The notes under the pieces are model-generated. The model saw only the letters and a program-made list of their open reading frames with translations. It searched no databases and had not been told where the DNA came from. The translations under genes were made by a program, and so were the position numbers. 64,000 nucleotides of DNA. Origin: Nonomuraea roseoviolacea subsp. carminata. GTDB lineage: Bacteria > Actinomycetota > Actinomycetes > Streptosporangiales > Streptosporangiaceae. Each line of letters starts with the position of its first letter. The first letter of the stretch is position 1. Where the stretch lies: NCBI RefSeq assembly GCF_024172185.1, contig NZ_JAMZEC010000001.1:5724001-5788000 (forward strand), written 5' to 3'. Below are positions 40,384 to 49,087 of this stretch, one piece after another.

Positions 40384-41912
40384 CGCACCTGCTTGATCCA
40401 GGGCATCAGCTCGTCCCAGGCCCCCGAGTCGTTGGCGTGCATCACGTAGTTGCGGGCGGTGCCCAGCCACTCGCGTACGGCGGCCGGCTTGACGGCCTGC
40501 GCGGCGGCCAGCAGGTCGGGCGTGGACAGCGGGATGGGCCGCCCGGCGCTGATCGACTGGTGCAGTTTGGCCTCGACCGCCCGGTCCACCACGCCCTTCA
40601 GGTCGGCCCCGGCGAACAGCTCCGTGACCCGGGCCACCGCGTCGAAGTCCATCTCCGCGAGCGGCTTGTCGCGGCAGAGGATGCGCAGGATCGCGGCGCG
40701 GGCCGCGTGGTCGGGCGGCGGCACGAACACGAGCTGGTCGAACCGGCCGGGACGGCGGAAGGCCACGTCGATGTACCAGGGGGCGTTGGTGGCGGCCAGC
40801 ACCAGGACGCCCTCGTTGGCGTGCTGGTCCACCCCGTCCAGCTCGGCCAGGAACTGGTTGACGAGCTGGCGGGTGTGCGCCTGGCGCATGTCGGAGCGGC
40901 GCGCCGCCAGGGCGTCCACCTCGTCGAAGAACAGCACGCAGGGCCGGTTGCGCCGGGCCAGGTCGAACACGGCCCGCAGGTTGCGCTCGCTGGAGCCGAT
41001 GTACATGTCGAGGATGTCGGACAGGCCCACGTTGACGAACGCGGCGCCGAGCTCACCGGCCGCGGCCCGGGCCAGGTGGGTCTTGCCCGCGCCGGGCGGG
41101 CCGTACAGCAGCACGCCGCCGCCGGCCCGCTTGCCGAACGCCTTGAACAGCTCGGGCTGCTGGATCGGGAGGAGCAGCTTGACGCGCAGCGCCTCCTTGA
41201 CGGCCTCCATGCCGGCCACGTCCGCGAACGAGACGGAGGACCGCTCGACCTGCGCGCCGCCGGGCCCCTCCGCGGGCTGCTGCCCCGGCCCGGCCTGGCC
41301 ACCCCACGGGGAGCCTGACCCGGGCTGGCCGCCCCACGAGGAGCCCGGACCGGCCTGGCCGCCCCACGCCGCCCCGCCCGCGTTCCCGGCCCCCACGGGG
41401 GCGCCTGGAGCGCCCCAGGATGAGCCCGGCGCCGCGGGAGCCCCCCAGGACGGGCCCGACGGGGCGATCGGCTGGGGCGTCAGCCGGGCAGCGAGGTCCG
41501 CGTCGGCCAGCGACGGGTCCCGCGAGACCGCCTCGTGGTAGCGCCGGGCCGCGCCGTGCGCGTCCCCCTCCCCGAGCAGCGCGCGGGCGGCGATCACGCC
41601 CAGCCGCGGCGGGTAGCCGGGAACGGCCAGGAACGGCTCCAGCGCGGCCAGCGCCTGACCGTGCGCGCTCTGCCGGGTGAACGCCTCGGCGAGCCCGGCC
41701 GCGATCTCCGGGTCCTTGGGGGCCAGCACCAGCGCCGCGCGGTACTCGGCCTCGGCCTCCGCGAGGTACCCCTTGGCCAGGAGCTGGTCGGCGAGGTGCC
41801 GTCGCAGAGGGAGGTTGTCCGGCGAGAGGCGCGCCGCCTCGCGCAGCGCCTGGAGTCCGGCGTCGTCGAGCACGCGCGCGGTCCCTTCTGTCGATCGGGT
41901 TACGGTCGGCAA
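40380..41912 (-). CDS. AAA+ ATPase with N-terminal TPR domain and Gly/Pro/Trp-repeat linker
   Basis: 510 residues. TPR repeats occupy about 20-140. A low-complexity linker (about 150-225) repeats GxSWGxP/GGQ-type units. The ATPase (about 230-480) shows Walker A GPPGAGKT, Walker B VLFFDEVD, sensor 1 AATNAP and arginine fingers in RRPGRFD, as in FtsH/CDC48-type unfoldases. There is no protease or membrane segment. Coupled to the TPR membrane protein gene. It may remodel or position a membrane complex; substrates unknown. Confidence 0.85.
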   Translation of the reverse strand: MPTVTRSTEGTARVLDDAGLQALREAARLSPDNLPLRRHLADQLLAKGYLAEAEAEYRAALVLAPKDPEIAAGLAEAFTRQSAHGQALAALEPFLAVPGYPPRLGVIAARALLGEGDAHGAARRYHEAVSRDPSLADADLAARLTPQPIAPSGPSWGAPAAPGSSWGAPGAPVGAGNAGGAAWGGQAGPGSSWGGQPGSGSPWGGQAGPGQQPAEGPGGAQVERSSVSFADVAGMEAVKEALRVKLLLPIQQPELFKAFGKRAGGGVLLYGPPGAGKTHLARAAAGELGAAFVNVGLSDILDMYIGSSERNLRAVFDLARRNRPCVLFFDEVDALAARRSDMRQAHTRQLVNQFLAELDGVDQHANEGVLVLAATNAPWYIDVAFRRPGRFDQLVFVPPPDHAARAAILRILCRDKPLAEMDFDAVARVTELFAGADLKGVVDRAVEAKLHQSISAGRPIPLSTPDLLAAAQAVKPAAVREWLGTARNYVMHANDSGAWDELMPWIKQVR

Positions 41913-41980
41913 GCCTAGAGCTCGCTAGGCTACCGAAATCCCCCGATCACCGGACCGCATGGGGCAGAGCAGGCAACCGG

Positions 41981-42880
41981 TCAGCCGCCGGCGATCTGCT
42001 CGCCCGCGTAGTCGAGCAGCCGCTCGGCGGTGCTGAAGCGGCGGGCGTTCTGGTCGCCGAGCAGCACGCCGACCACCTCCCGGCCGCCGCGCTCCGCGGC
42101 GAACAGCAGGCAGAACCCCGCGTCGTTCGTGAAGCCGGTCTTGACGCCGAGCACGCCGTCGGTCCGCTGGAGCAGCTTGTTGGTGTTGCGCCAGGTGTGC
42201 GCCCGGTGCAGCGCCGACTTGGCCACCTTGTGCGTCTCGGCGCCCACGACCGCCCGGAACGTCGCGTCGTCCAGCGCGATGTCGGCGAGCTTGACCTGGT
42301 CCACGGCCGTCGAGTAGCCGCCCTTGGCCGGGGTCGGCAGGCCGTCGGCGTTGGTGTAGCGGGTGTCGGCCAGGCCGAGGCGCTTGGCCTCGGCGTTCAT
42401 CTTGGCCACGAACGCGGTCATGCCCGGGCCGTACGTGCGCGCCAGCGCGTTGGCCGCGTCCGCCCCCGACGGCAGCATCAGCCCGTACAGCAAGTCCTGG
42501 ACCGTCAGCCGCTCGCCCTTCTTCAGCGCGGCCGTGGTGGCGCCGTTGCTGGTGGCGTGACGCACGTCCGCCGCGGTGATCGCGACGGTGTCGGTGAGCT
42601 GTGCCTCGCGCAGCACCACGTGCGCGGTCATGACCTTGACCAGGCTGGCCACCGGGACCCGGCGGGTCTCCCGCTTGCTGAAGTGGATCGTTCCGGTCGA
42701 ATCGGCGAGGTATGCCTCCTTCGCCCCGACCGCCGGCACCCCCGCCGACACGGTTCGGACCGCGCCGTGCGGCGCGGAAGCCGGCGCCGGGACGGCCGGC
42801 AAGGCGCCCGCGGGCGCCGGAGAGACGACCCCTAGGGCGAGAACGAGAGCGGCAGAGCCGATGAAACCCCCAATACGCAT
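41981..42880 (-). CDS. D-alanyl-D-alanine carboxypeptidase (PBP5-like)
   Basis: 299 residues. A signal peptide (1-30, ending AGA) leads to a serine peptidase S11 domain with SxxK in ASLVKVM, the SGADAAN motif in place of classical SxN, and KTG in GVKTGFTNDAG. It trims the terminal D-Ala of peptidoglycan side chains outside the membrane. No C-terminal amphipathic anchor is visible, so it may be soluble. ATG 42880 preferred over an upstream start because it begins the signal peptide (MRIGGFIG). Confidence 0.9.
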   Translation of the reverse strand: MRIGGFIGSAALVLALGVVSPAPAGALPAVPAPASAPHGAVRTVSAGVPAVGAKEAYLADSTGTIHFSKRETRRVPVASLVKVMTAHVVLREAQLTDTVAITAADVRHATSNGATTAALKKGERLTVQDLLYGLMLPSGADAANALARTYGPGMTAFVAKMNAEAKRLGLADTRYTNADGLPTPAKGGYSTAVDQVKLADIALDDATFRAVVGAETHKVAKSALHRAHTWRNTNKLLQRTDGVLGVKTGFTNDAGFCLLFAAERGGREVVGVLLGDQNARRFSTAERLLDYAGEQIAGG

Positions 42881-42996
42881 GGCGATATGGTCCCAGGTGA
42901 TCAACCCTCCGTTTGCCGAACCAGGTCTCAAAGACGCGACAACAAGGACCAGTGCCGGGTAAACCGCCGTTACCGGCGACGGCGAACGGGGGCGAC

Positions 42997-43188
42997 ATGA
43001 CGGGCAGGTACCTCATCACCAGGGACGAGACGGGCACGTACCGCTTCGCGCTGGTGGCGGCGAACGGGCAGACGGTCGCGGCCGGCGAGGGGTTCGCGAC
43101 GAAGGCGGCCTGCGTCAACGGGATCGAGTCGGTGCGCCGGATCGCCCCGGACGCCCCGATCGAGGACCGCACCCACCTCGCCGTGTGA
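42997..43188 (+). CDS. DUF1508 (YegP-like) small protein
   Basis: 63 residues, one YegP/DUF1508 unit: RYLITRDETGTYRFALVAANGQTVAAGEGFATKAACVNGIESVRRIA. ATG 42997 with GGGGG upstream is preferred over an upstream frame. Family members have a beta-beta-alpha fold and unknown role. Convergent with the DedA gene 15 bp away. Confidence 0.85.
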   Translation: MTGRYLITRDETGTYRFALVAANGQTVAAGEGFATKAACVNGIESVRRIAPDAPIEDRTHLAV

Positions 43189-43203
43189 GGGGGAGAAGGG
43201 TCC

Positions 43204-43722
43204 TCAGGCGACGAGGGCCTTGTCGGCGCGTTTCCTGCGGCGCCAGACGGCGAAGGCGACGGCGCCCGCCACCCCCAGCACGCCCACGACCACCGCTGTC
43301 ACCGGCGACGTGGCGGCCAGGCGCAGCCACCCCCACACCAGCGCGGTCAGCCCGAACCACCACAGCGGCGCCCAGGTCAGGCAGCCCAGCGCGCTCGCCA
43401 CCACGTACCACGGATAGGACACCCGCAGCGCCCCGGCCACCCAGGGCAGCGTGTGCCGCAGCATCGGCACCCAGAAACAGCCGTAGACCGCCAGCGCGCC
43501 CCACCGCTCGACGACGTCCTCGATCTTCGCGATGCGCTCGCGGCCCAGCCGCACGCCGATCTTCGAGTCGTACAGGCGCTCGCCGAGCTTGCGCCCGACC
43601 CAGTAGTAGACCTGGAACGCCCCGAACAGCGCCGCGATCAGGACGACGCCCACCAGCCAGTACGGCAGGCCCAGCCAGAACGGCTCACCAGGGGAGGGGA
43701 CGGCCAGCGCCGGGCGCCACAT
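43204..43722 (-). CDS. DedA/SNARE-associated family membrane protein
   Basis: 172 residues, a little short for DedA. YYWVGRKLGERLYDSK, FWVPMLRHTLPWVAGALRVSYPWYVVASALG and the C-terminal basic tail (WRRRKRADKALVA) match the family; four helices are visible. DedA proteins act in membrane homeostasis and undecaprenyl-phosphate or lipid flipping. An iron box sits 28 bp upstream of the ATG (43722), suggesting IdeR/DmdR-type control. The gene upstream on the other strand starts 207 bp away. Confidence 0.82.
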   Translation of the reverse strand: MWRPALAVPSPGEPFWLGLPYWLVGVVLIAALFGAFQVYYWVGRKLGERLYDSKIGVRLGRERIAKIEDVVERWGALAVYGCFWVPMLRHTLPWVAGALRVSYPWYVVASALGCLTWAPLWWFGLTALVWGWLRLAATSPVTAVVVGVLGVAGAVAFAVWRRRKRADKALVA

Positions 43723-43749
43723 AGCGGAACATCACCCCCGAGTTCGCAC

Positions 43750-43768
43750 AAAGGTCAGCCTAACCTTA
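43750..43768 (-). promoter_or_regulatory. IdeR/DmdR-type iron box
   Basis: Read on the minus strand, TAAGGTTAGGCTGACCTTT matches the IdeR consensus TTAGGTTAGGCTAACCTAA at 15 of 19 positions, with the central AGGTTAGGCT intact. It ends 28 bp before the DedA start, the normal place for repression by iron-loaded IdeR. Confidence 0.7.
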
Positions 43769-43929
43769 GTTCACGCCTCGCATGCCTGCCACAGCGGTCC
43801 GGCCGTCGGCGCCTTCCATCCTGTCGTACCGGCGGCCTGCACGGACGCCGCAAAAGGTGCAAGTCACCGGCAACCGCCCCGCAATCGTCCTCGCCTACAC
43901 CTGTACGTGAGCGAAGAGGAGTCACGATC

Positions 43930-44469
43930 ATGGGGACGAGAAGCACCGCGGTCCTGGTCAGCGGTACGGCGAACACGGCCAAGGTGTTCGTCGCGGCGTT
44001 CGCCTTCACCGCCGCCTACGTGGGGTTCTCGGCCTACGACACCGCGAGCTCCGCGCCACGGGACGAGCACACCGTGACCCTGTCGGCCCGGGAGACGCCC
44101 GTGACGACGCCGATGACGAGCCCGATGACGACGCCGATCGGGTCGAGCGTGTCCCCGGCCGCACCCGGCACCGTGACGGTCGCCGAGACGCGCAGCGACG
44201 CCGGGTGCGCCAAGACGTTCACGGCCAGGGGCGTGGTCGTCAACCCGGACGCCCACGGCACCGCCCTGTACACCTGGCGGCTGGCCCGCCTGAGCCCGGA
44301 CGGCCACGTCTGGCGCGACTATCTGGTGGACCACGACGGGTTCGCCGGGACCCGGGAGAGCGTCGACTGGTCGCCGCGCGTCACCGGCAACCCGGGGTGG
44401 TACCGCGTCGAACTGTCCGTGCGGGGCGCCGGCACGGTCAAGAGCAGGCGCTTCCAGGTCACCTGCTGA
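43930..44469 (+). CDS. Secreted or membrane-anchored protein of unknown function
   Basis: 179 residues. A signal anchor (NTAKVFVAAFAFTAAYVGFSA, about 15-37) is followed by a Thr/Ser/Pro/Met-rich linker (TTPMTSPMTTPIGSSVSP) and a compact beta domain (about 85-179) with two cysteines, C95 and C179, that could bridge. GAGGAG lies nine bases before the ATG. I do not recognise the domain; it looks like an immunoglobulin-type fold. Confidence 0.7.
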   Translation: MGTRSTAVLVSGTANTAKVFVAAFAFTAAYVGFSAYDTASSAPRDEHTVTLSARETPVTTPMTSPMTTPIGSSVSPAAPGTVTVAETRSDAGCAKTFTARGVVVNPDAHGTALYTWRLARLSPDGHVWRDYLVDHDGFAGTRESVDWSPRVTGNPGWYRVELSVRGAGTVKSRRFQVTC

Positions 44470-44499
44470 CGCATCGTCACAGGCCGGCCTGACGCGCCC

Positions 44500-47400
44500 T
44501 CACCGGCCGACCGAGCGGCGGGCGGCGTCCACCCAGCGCGGCACGCCGACCCGCTCCGCCACCTCCAGCGCCTTCGTGTAGTGGTCGCGCGCCGCGTCCG
44601 GCTGCCCCAGCCGCAGCGCGAGGTCGCCGAGCGTCAGCGCGACCGGCCACAGCGCCACCACGCCGGTGCCCGCCCCCGCGACCCGGTCGGCGAACGGCAC
44701 CAGCTTGTCGTAGCAGTCGACCATCCGCTCCCGGTCGTCGAGCAGCATCCCGGCCAGCGCCCGCCACGTCATGGCCAGCTCGTACAGGAAGTCGGGCCGG
44801 ACCGGCGGCCGGACGGCGGCCACGGCCTTGGCGTCGGCCAGGTGCCCGGCGGAGGCGAGCGCCAGCGCGTACGCGTCGAGCGTCCACTTGGCGCCCCGCT
44901 GGTGCGCCTCGGCCAGCAGCTCGACCGTCTCGGCCGCGCGGCCGTCCACCAGGTGCAGGCAGAACGTGGTGATCAGCGGGAGGTCCTGGCGGCCCTCCAG
45001 CATGCCGGCGCGGGCCGTCATGCGGGCCGCCTCGCGGTAGGTGCGCTCGGCCCCCGCGTAGTCGCCGGCGATCATCAGCCGCTGCCCGGAGTACCAGGCG
45101 CAGACCGCGGCGGGCGCGGACAGGTCGTACTGCCGGGCGAGCTGATCCGCGGCGCCGGCGTGCCGGTCGGCCACGGCGAACTCGCCGCGGGCCGCCGCGC
45201 ACTCCAGCAGCACGAGATGGGCGAGCGCCTGGGTGGCCATCTGGCCGGAGCGCTGGGCCACCTCCAGCAGCTCGCGGCCGATGCTCTCGCGGGTGTCGAC
45301 CGCCGGGATGTCGTACGACTGGCGCAGCCGCCCGCTCAGCGCGGCGGCCAGCAGCACCGGGTCGCCGCTCTGCCGGGCCAGCTCCAGCGCCTCCAGCGAC
45401 GCCTGCCGCCCGCGCTCGGGCGAGGAGGAGCCCTCCAGCTCCAGCGCGAGCGTGGTGAGCAGGCTGGCGCGCAGGGTCTGCTCGCCCTCGGGCAGCTCCA
45501 TGAGCGCCTTCTCGGTGACGTCCACGATCTCCCACGCGGTGCGGGTGAAGTCGCGCGCCATGCCCTTGTGCGGGACGGCCAGCGAGGCGGCCACCCGGGC
45601 GGTGATCTCCAGGTCGCCCAGCGGCAGCGCGGCGTCCATGGCCTCGCGGCGCAACAGCCGCGCCGCGGTCATGTCGCCGCACAGGGCCAGCGCCTTGATC
45701 CGGTGCAGCATGAGCTGCAGCCGGTCACGGGTGAGGCCACCCGTGCGGTCGTGTTCATGGTCGCGCCCGCTTCGCTCCTCGTTGGCTCGTCCCTCGCTCT
45801 CTCGTCGCGAGCTCCTGCGCTCGAACGCCGCGATGGCCTGCTCCCACAGCGTCGCGGCCTCGCGGTGCGCGAAGCGACGTTCGGCCTGCTCGGCGGCGAG
45901 GCCGGAGTAGTGGACGGCCTTCTCGGCGGCGTCGGCCAGGAAGTAGTGGTGGGCGAGCGCGGCCACGTCGGACGGGGCGCGCCGCTCGATGACGGCCGCG
46001 ACCGCCGCGTGCAGCCGGGTGCGGCGCAGCCGGGACGCGTCGGAGTAGATCGTGTCGCGCACCAGGTCGTGGTCGAAGCGCAGCAGCCCCGGGCCCGGCT
46101 CGGTGACCAGCCCCGCGAGTAACGCCGCCTCGACGGCCTCCACCACCGCGTCCTCGTCGCCGGCCACGTCCACCAGGACGTCGACGTCCACGTCGCGGCC
46201 GATCACCGCGGCCTGGAGCAGGATCTGCTGCGCCCCGGCGGGCAGGCGCGAGATGCGCCGCCGCAGCACGTCGCGCACGCCGGACGGCACGCGGGAGAGC
46301 ACCTCGGCGGCGCTGGCCCGGTCGGCGGCGGCCTCGGAGTCGAGCAGGCGCACGGTCTCGCGGACGAAGAACGGGTTGCCCGCGGTGCGCTCGACGATCG
46401 ACTCGACCGCGTCCTCGTCGATCTCGCGCACGCACGTCGCCCGGACCAGCTCGGCCACGGCCTTCGGGTCGAGCCCCGAGAGCTGCACCCGCAGCGGCCC
46501 GAGCCGGGCCAGCGAGGCCAGCACGTCGGACTGGCCGTCGTCCAGCTCGCTCTCGCGGCAGGTGACCACGAGCATGACCCGGCTGGTGGCCAGCAGGCTG
46601 GGCAGCGCCCGCAGCAGGGCGAGCGTCTGGTCGTCGGCCCAGTGCAGGTCTTCGAGCGTCAGCAGCATCGGCGCCCGCCGGGAAACCCCGGCCAGGTAGC
46701 CGCCGACCGCCCGGTGCAGGCGGAAGCCGCCGGACGCCTCGTCGTCGTCGGGGTCGGGCGCGGCGTCGTCCAGCAGCGGGGCGAGGAGCTGGGAGTACTC
46801 GCCCGCGCCGGTGCGGCCGACCAGCGAGCGCAGGATCTCCACCCACGCCCAGCCGGGCGGCGTCGCGCTGGAGTCGGGGCAGGCGCCCGAGGCCGTCATC
46901 CAGCCGTCGGCGGCGAGCCGGCCCTCAAGCTGGCGCAGCAGCGTGGTCTTGCCCGCGCCCGCGACGCCGGTGACGATCGCGACCTGGAAGCGGCCCGTAC
47001 GGCCGGCGGCGGTGGTCAGCCGCGCCAGCTCGGCGTCGCGCCCGACGAACGGCTCGGGCTCCAGCGGGGGAGGCTCGACCGCGGCGGCGGGCCGGGGCGG
47101 CCAGGTGTCGCCGACCGGCACGGGCCGCGGCGGGCGCGGCACCGTGGCCAGCTCCAGCTCGGGGGCCTGGGCCAGGATGTCGGACTCCAGCTTGCGCAGC
47201 GCCGGCCCCGGGTCGATGCCCAGCTCGTCGGCCAGGATGCCGCGGGCCCGGCGCAGCGCCGCCAGCGCGTCGCCCTGCCGGCCGCAGCGGTAGAGGCCGA
47301 GGGCGAGCAGCCGCCAGCCCTCCTCGCGCAGCGGGTGCTCGGTGGTCAGCGCCTCCAGGTCGGGCACGGTCTCGGCGTGCAGGCCGAGCCGCAGCCCGGT

Positions 47401-47913
47401 GTCGGCGTGCCGCTCGCGGGCGACCAGCCGCAGCTCGGTCAGCCGGTTGACCTCGGCCTCGGCCCACGGCTGGTCGGCGAAGTCGGAGTAGGGGGTGCCG
47501 CGCCACAGGCCGAGGGCCTTCTCCAGCCGGCCGCGCGCCGACTGCGGGTCGCCCTCCTCCAGGTGCTCGCCCGCGGCCCGGACGAGCTGCTCGAACGTGA
47601 GCGCGTCGACCTGGTCGGGCGCCACCCGCAGCGCGTAGCCGGAGGCGACGGTCACCAGCAGCCGGTTGGGCCCGCCCCGCGGACGCCCCGGCTCCAGCAC
47701 GCGGCGCAGCCGCGAGATGTAGACCTGGAGCCCCGACTGGGCTCCCTTGGCCGTGTCGTCGTCCCACAGGTCGTACAGCAACATGTCGACGGGCACGACC
47801 TGACCTCTGGCCACGAGAAGCCGGGCGAGGACGGCCCGCTGCCGCAACCCGCCGAGGTCGAGTTCGTCGTCTTCGTACGCCTCGACTGGCCCCAGAACCC
47901 GGAACGCCACCAT
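44500..47913 (-). CDS. SARP/BTAD regulator fused to an AAA ATPase and TPR tail
   Basis: 1137 residues. An OmpR-type winged helix (1-95, GLRQRAVLARLLVARGQVV) and BTAD domain (about 100-245, EEGWRLLALGLYRCGRQGDAL) give a SARP N terminus. The ATPase has Walker A GVAGAGKTT and Walker B MLLTLEDLHWADD, and a long TPR-like tail follows. Such large SARP-LAL hybrids usually control secondary metabolism or morphology. The ATG at 47913 is chosen; GTG 47922 is also possible. A purine-rich stretch encodes FERRSSRRESEGRANEERSG around 45750-45825, unlike its surroundings. Confidence 0.85.
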   Translation of the reverse strand: MVAFRVLGPVEAYEDDELDLGGLRQRAVLARLLVARGQVVPVDMLLYDLWDDDTAKGAQSGLQVYISRLRRVLEPGRPRGGPNRLLVTVASGYALRVAPDQVDALTFEQLVRAAGEHLEEGDPQSARGRLEKALGLWRGTPYSDFADQPWAEAEVNRLTELRLVARERHADTGLRLGLHAETVPDLEALTTEHPLREEGWRLLALGLYRCGRQGDALAALRRARGILADELGIDPGPALRKLESDILAQAPELELATVPRPPRPVPVGDTWPPRPAAAVEPPPLEPEPFVGRDAELARLTTAAGRTGRFQVAIVTGVAGAGKTTLLRQLEGRLAADGWMTASGACPDSSATPPGWAWVEILRSLVGRTGAGEYSQLLAPLLDDAAPDPDDDEASGGFRLHRAVGGYLAGVSRRAPMLLTLEDLHWADDQTLALLRALPSLLATSRVMLVVTCRESELDDGQSDVLASLARLGPLRVQLSGLDPKAVAELVRATCVREIDEDAVESIVERTAGNPFFVRETVRLLDSEAAADRASAAEVLSRVPSGVRDVLRRRISRLPAGAQQILLQAAVIGRDVDVDVLVDVAGDEDAVVEAVEAALLAGLVTEPGPGLLRFDHDLVRDTIYSDASRLRRTRLHAAVAAVIERRAPSDVAALAHHYFLADAAEKAVHYSGLAAEQAERRFAHREAATLWEQAIAAFERRSSRRESEGRANEERSGRDHEHDRTGGLTRDRLQLMLHRIKALALCGDMTAARLLRREAMDAALPLGDLEITARVAASLAVPHKGMARDFTRTAWEIVDVTEKALMELPEGEQTLRASLLTTLALELEGSSSPERGRQASLEALELARQSGDPVLLAAALSGRLRQSYDIPAVDTRESIGRELLEVAQRSGQMATQALAHLVLLECAAARGEFAVADRHAGAADQLARQYDLSAPAAVCAWYSGQRLMIAGDYAGAERTYREAARMTARAGMLEGRQDLPLITTFCLHLVDGRAAETVELLAEAHQRGAKWTLDAYALALASAGHLADAKAVAAVRPPVRPDFLYELAMTWRALAGMLLDDRERMVDCYDKLVPFADRVAGAGTGVVALWPVALTLGDLALRLGQPDAARDHYTKALEVAERVGVPRWVDAARRSVGR

Positions 47914-47925
47914 GTCAGCCGCCAC

Positions 47926-47953
47926 GCTATGCAAGCTTCCGAATCACGCACAA
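47926..47953 (-). promoter_or_regulatory. Promoter of the SARP-ATPase gene
   Basis: TTGTGC (complement of 47948-47953) and CATAGC (complement of 47926-47931) are 16 bp apart and sit just before the start, a sigma-70-like -35 and -10. The leader would be very short. Confidence 0.35.
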
Positions 47954-47976
47954 GGTCTTTGTTTCGTTTCGGATGG

Positions 47977-49038
47977 TCACGGGGAGGCCTTCGAGATCGC
48001 GGACGGGGGCTCCGTGGCGGTGCCTCGGCCGTCACGCCTGCGCAGCAGCGCCCACGCGCCCAGGGCGAGGCCGCCGAACGGGATCTCGATAGTGTAAGTC
48101 CAGAAGCCGAACAGCAGCGCGGTCGCCGTGGCGGGCGCGGCCGCCACCCCGAACGCGCCGGTGAGCAGGAGCACGACGCCGCCCTCCATGATGCCGGCGC
48201 CGCTCGGGGTGATCAGGGCGCTGGTGAGCACCCGCGACAGGGCGAACACCGCGATCGACTGGGCCAGGCCCGGGTAGGCGCCGGTGGCCAGCATGCACGC
48301 GGCCATGATCGCCCACTGGAACCCGAGGAAGAACACCATGCCCAGCGACAGGCCCAGCCAGCGGGTGTGGACGACGTCGGCGGTGTCGGCGCGCAGCCGT
48401 TCGAACGCCTCGGAGGCGTGGAAGCGCAGCCGCAGCAGCCGCACCACGGCGTCGAGCCCGCGGCCGAGCAGCCGGGCGGCGCGGTCCCAGTAGAGGGCCG
48501 CGGCCACGACCAGGCACAGCACGAGGATCGACACCGCGCCCACCCAGCCGGCCCGGGCCACGGTGTGGTTGGGCACCTCGCCCGCCATGAGCAGCGCGAT
48601 GATCCCGACCGCCGGCAGGATGAACCTGAACAACGTGTTCCAGATGCCGCTGACCAGCGTCATCACCACGATCGGGCGGTTGGCGAACCCCCAGCCCCGG
48701 GTCATGGCGAAGGTGAGCGCCACCCCGGCCGCGCCGCCGAACGGCAGCAGGTTGCTCACCGCGCTCCCGGCGGCGTTCAGCGTCAGCGCCTGCGTGTGGC
48801 CGAGGCCGGGCAGCGAGCCGGTCAGCACGAACGTGTACGCGAACAGGCTCAGCAGCCACAGCGCCGTCATCAGCGCGATCATCGGGAAGCCGATGGTGGC
48901 GAACACCGCGCCGATCTCGTGCCAGGAGACCGGTTTGCCGGTCAGCGCGCGCACGATCTGCGGCAGATAGACGACGAGCACCACCGCCAGCGCGAGCGAC
49001 AGCGCCGACAGTGTGATCTGGACCCACTTGTTCTTCAT
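47977..49038 (-). CDS. LPG synthase transmembrane-domain (AglD2-like) protein
   Basis: 353 residues, about eight helices, no soluble transferase domain. NAAGSAVSNLLPFGGAAGVAL and SALITPSGAGIMEGGVVLLL are the two conserved signatures of the flippase-like family related to MprF and AglD. Members move or use lipid-linked sugars or aminoacyl-lipids. Next to PIG-L and GT4 genes, it fits a glycolipid or cell-wall glycan pathway. Confidence 0.88.
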   Translation of the reverse strand: MKNKWVQITLSALSLALAVVLVVYLPQIVRALTGKPVSWHEIGAVFATIGFPMIALMTALWLLSLFAYTFVLTGSLPGLGHTQALTLNAAGSAVSNLLPFGGAAGVALTFAMTRGWGFANRPIVVMTLVSGIWNTLFRFILPAVGIIALLMAGEVPNHTVARAGWVGAVSILVLCLVVAAALYWDRAARLLGRGLDAVVRLLRLRFHASEAFERLRADTADVVHTRWLGLSLGMVFFLGFQWAIMAACMLATGAYPGLAQSIAVFALSRVLTSALITPSGAGIMEGGVVLLLTGAFGVAAAPATATALLFGFWTYTIEIPFGGLALGAWALLRRRDGRGTATEPPSAISKASP

Positions 49039-49087
49039 CGTGTCCCAGTCTGCCGGGCGCGGGCGCGGCCCGGATCCTCCGGAGGTG

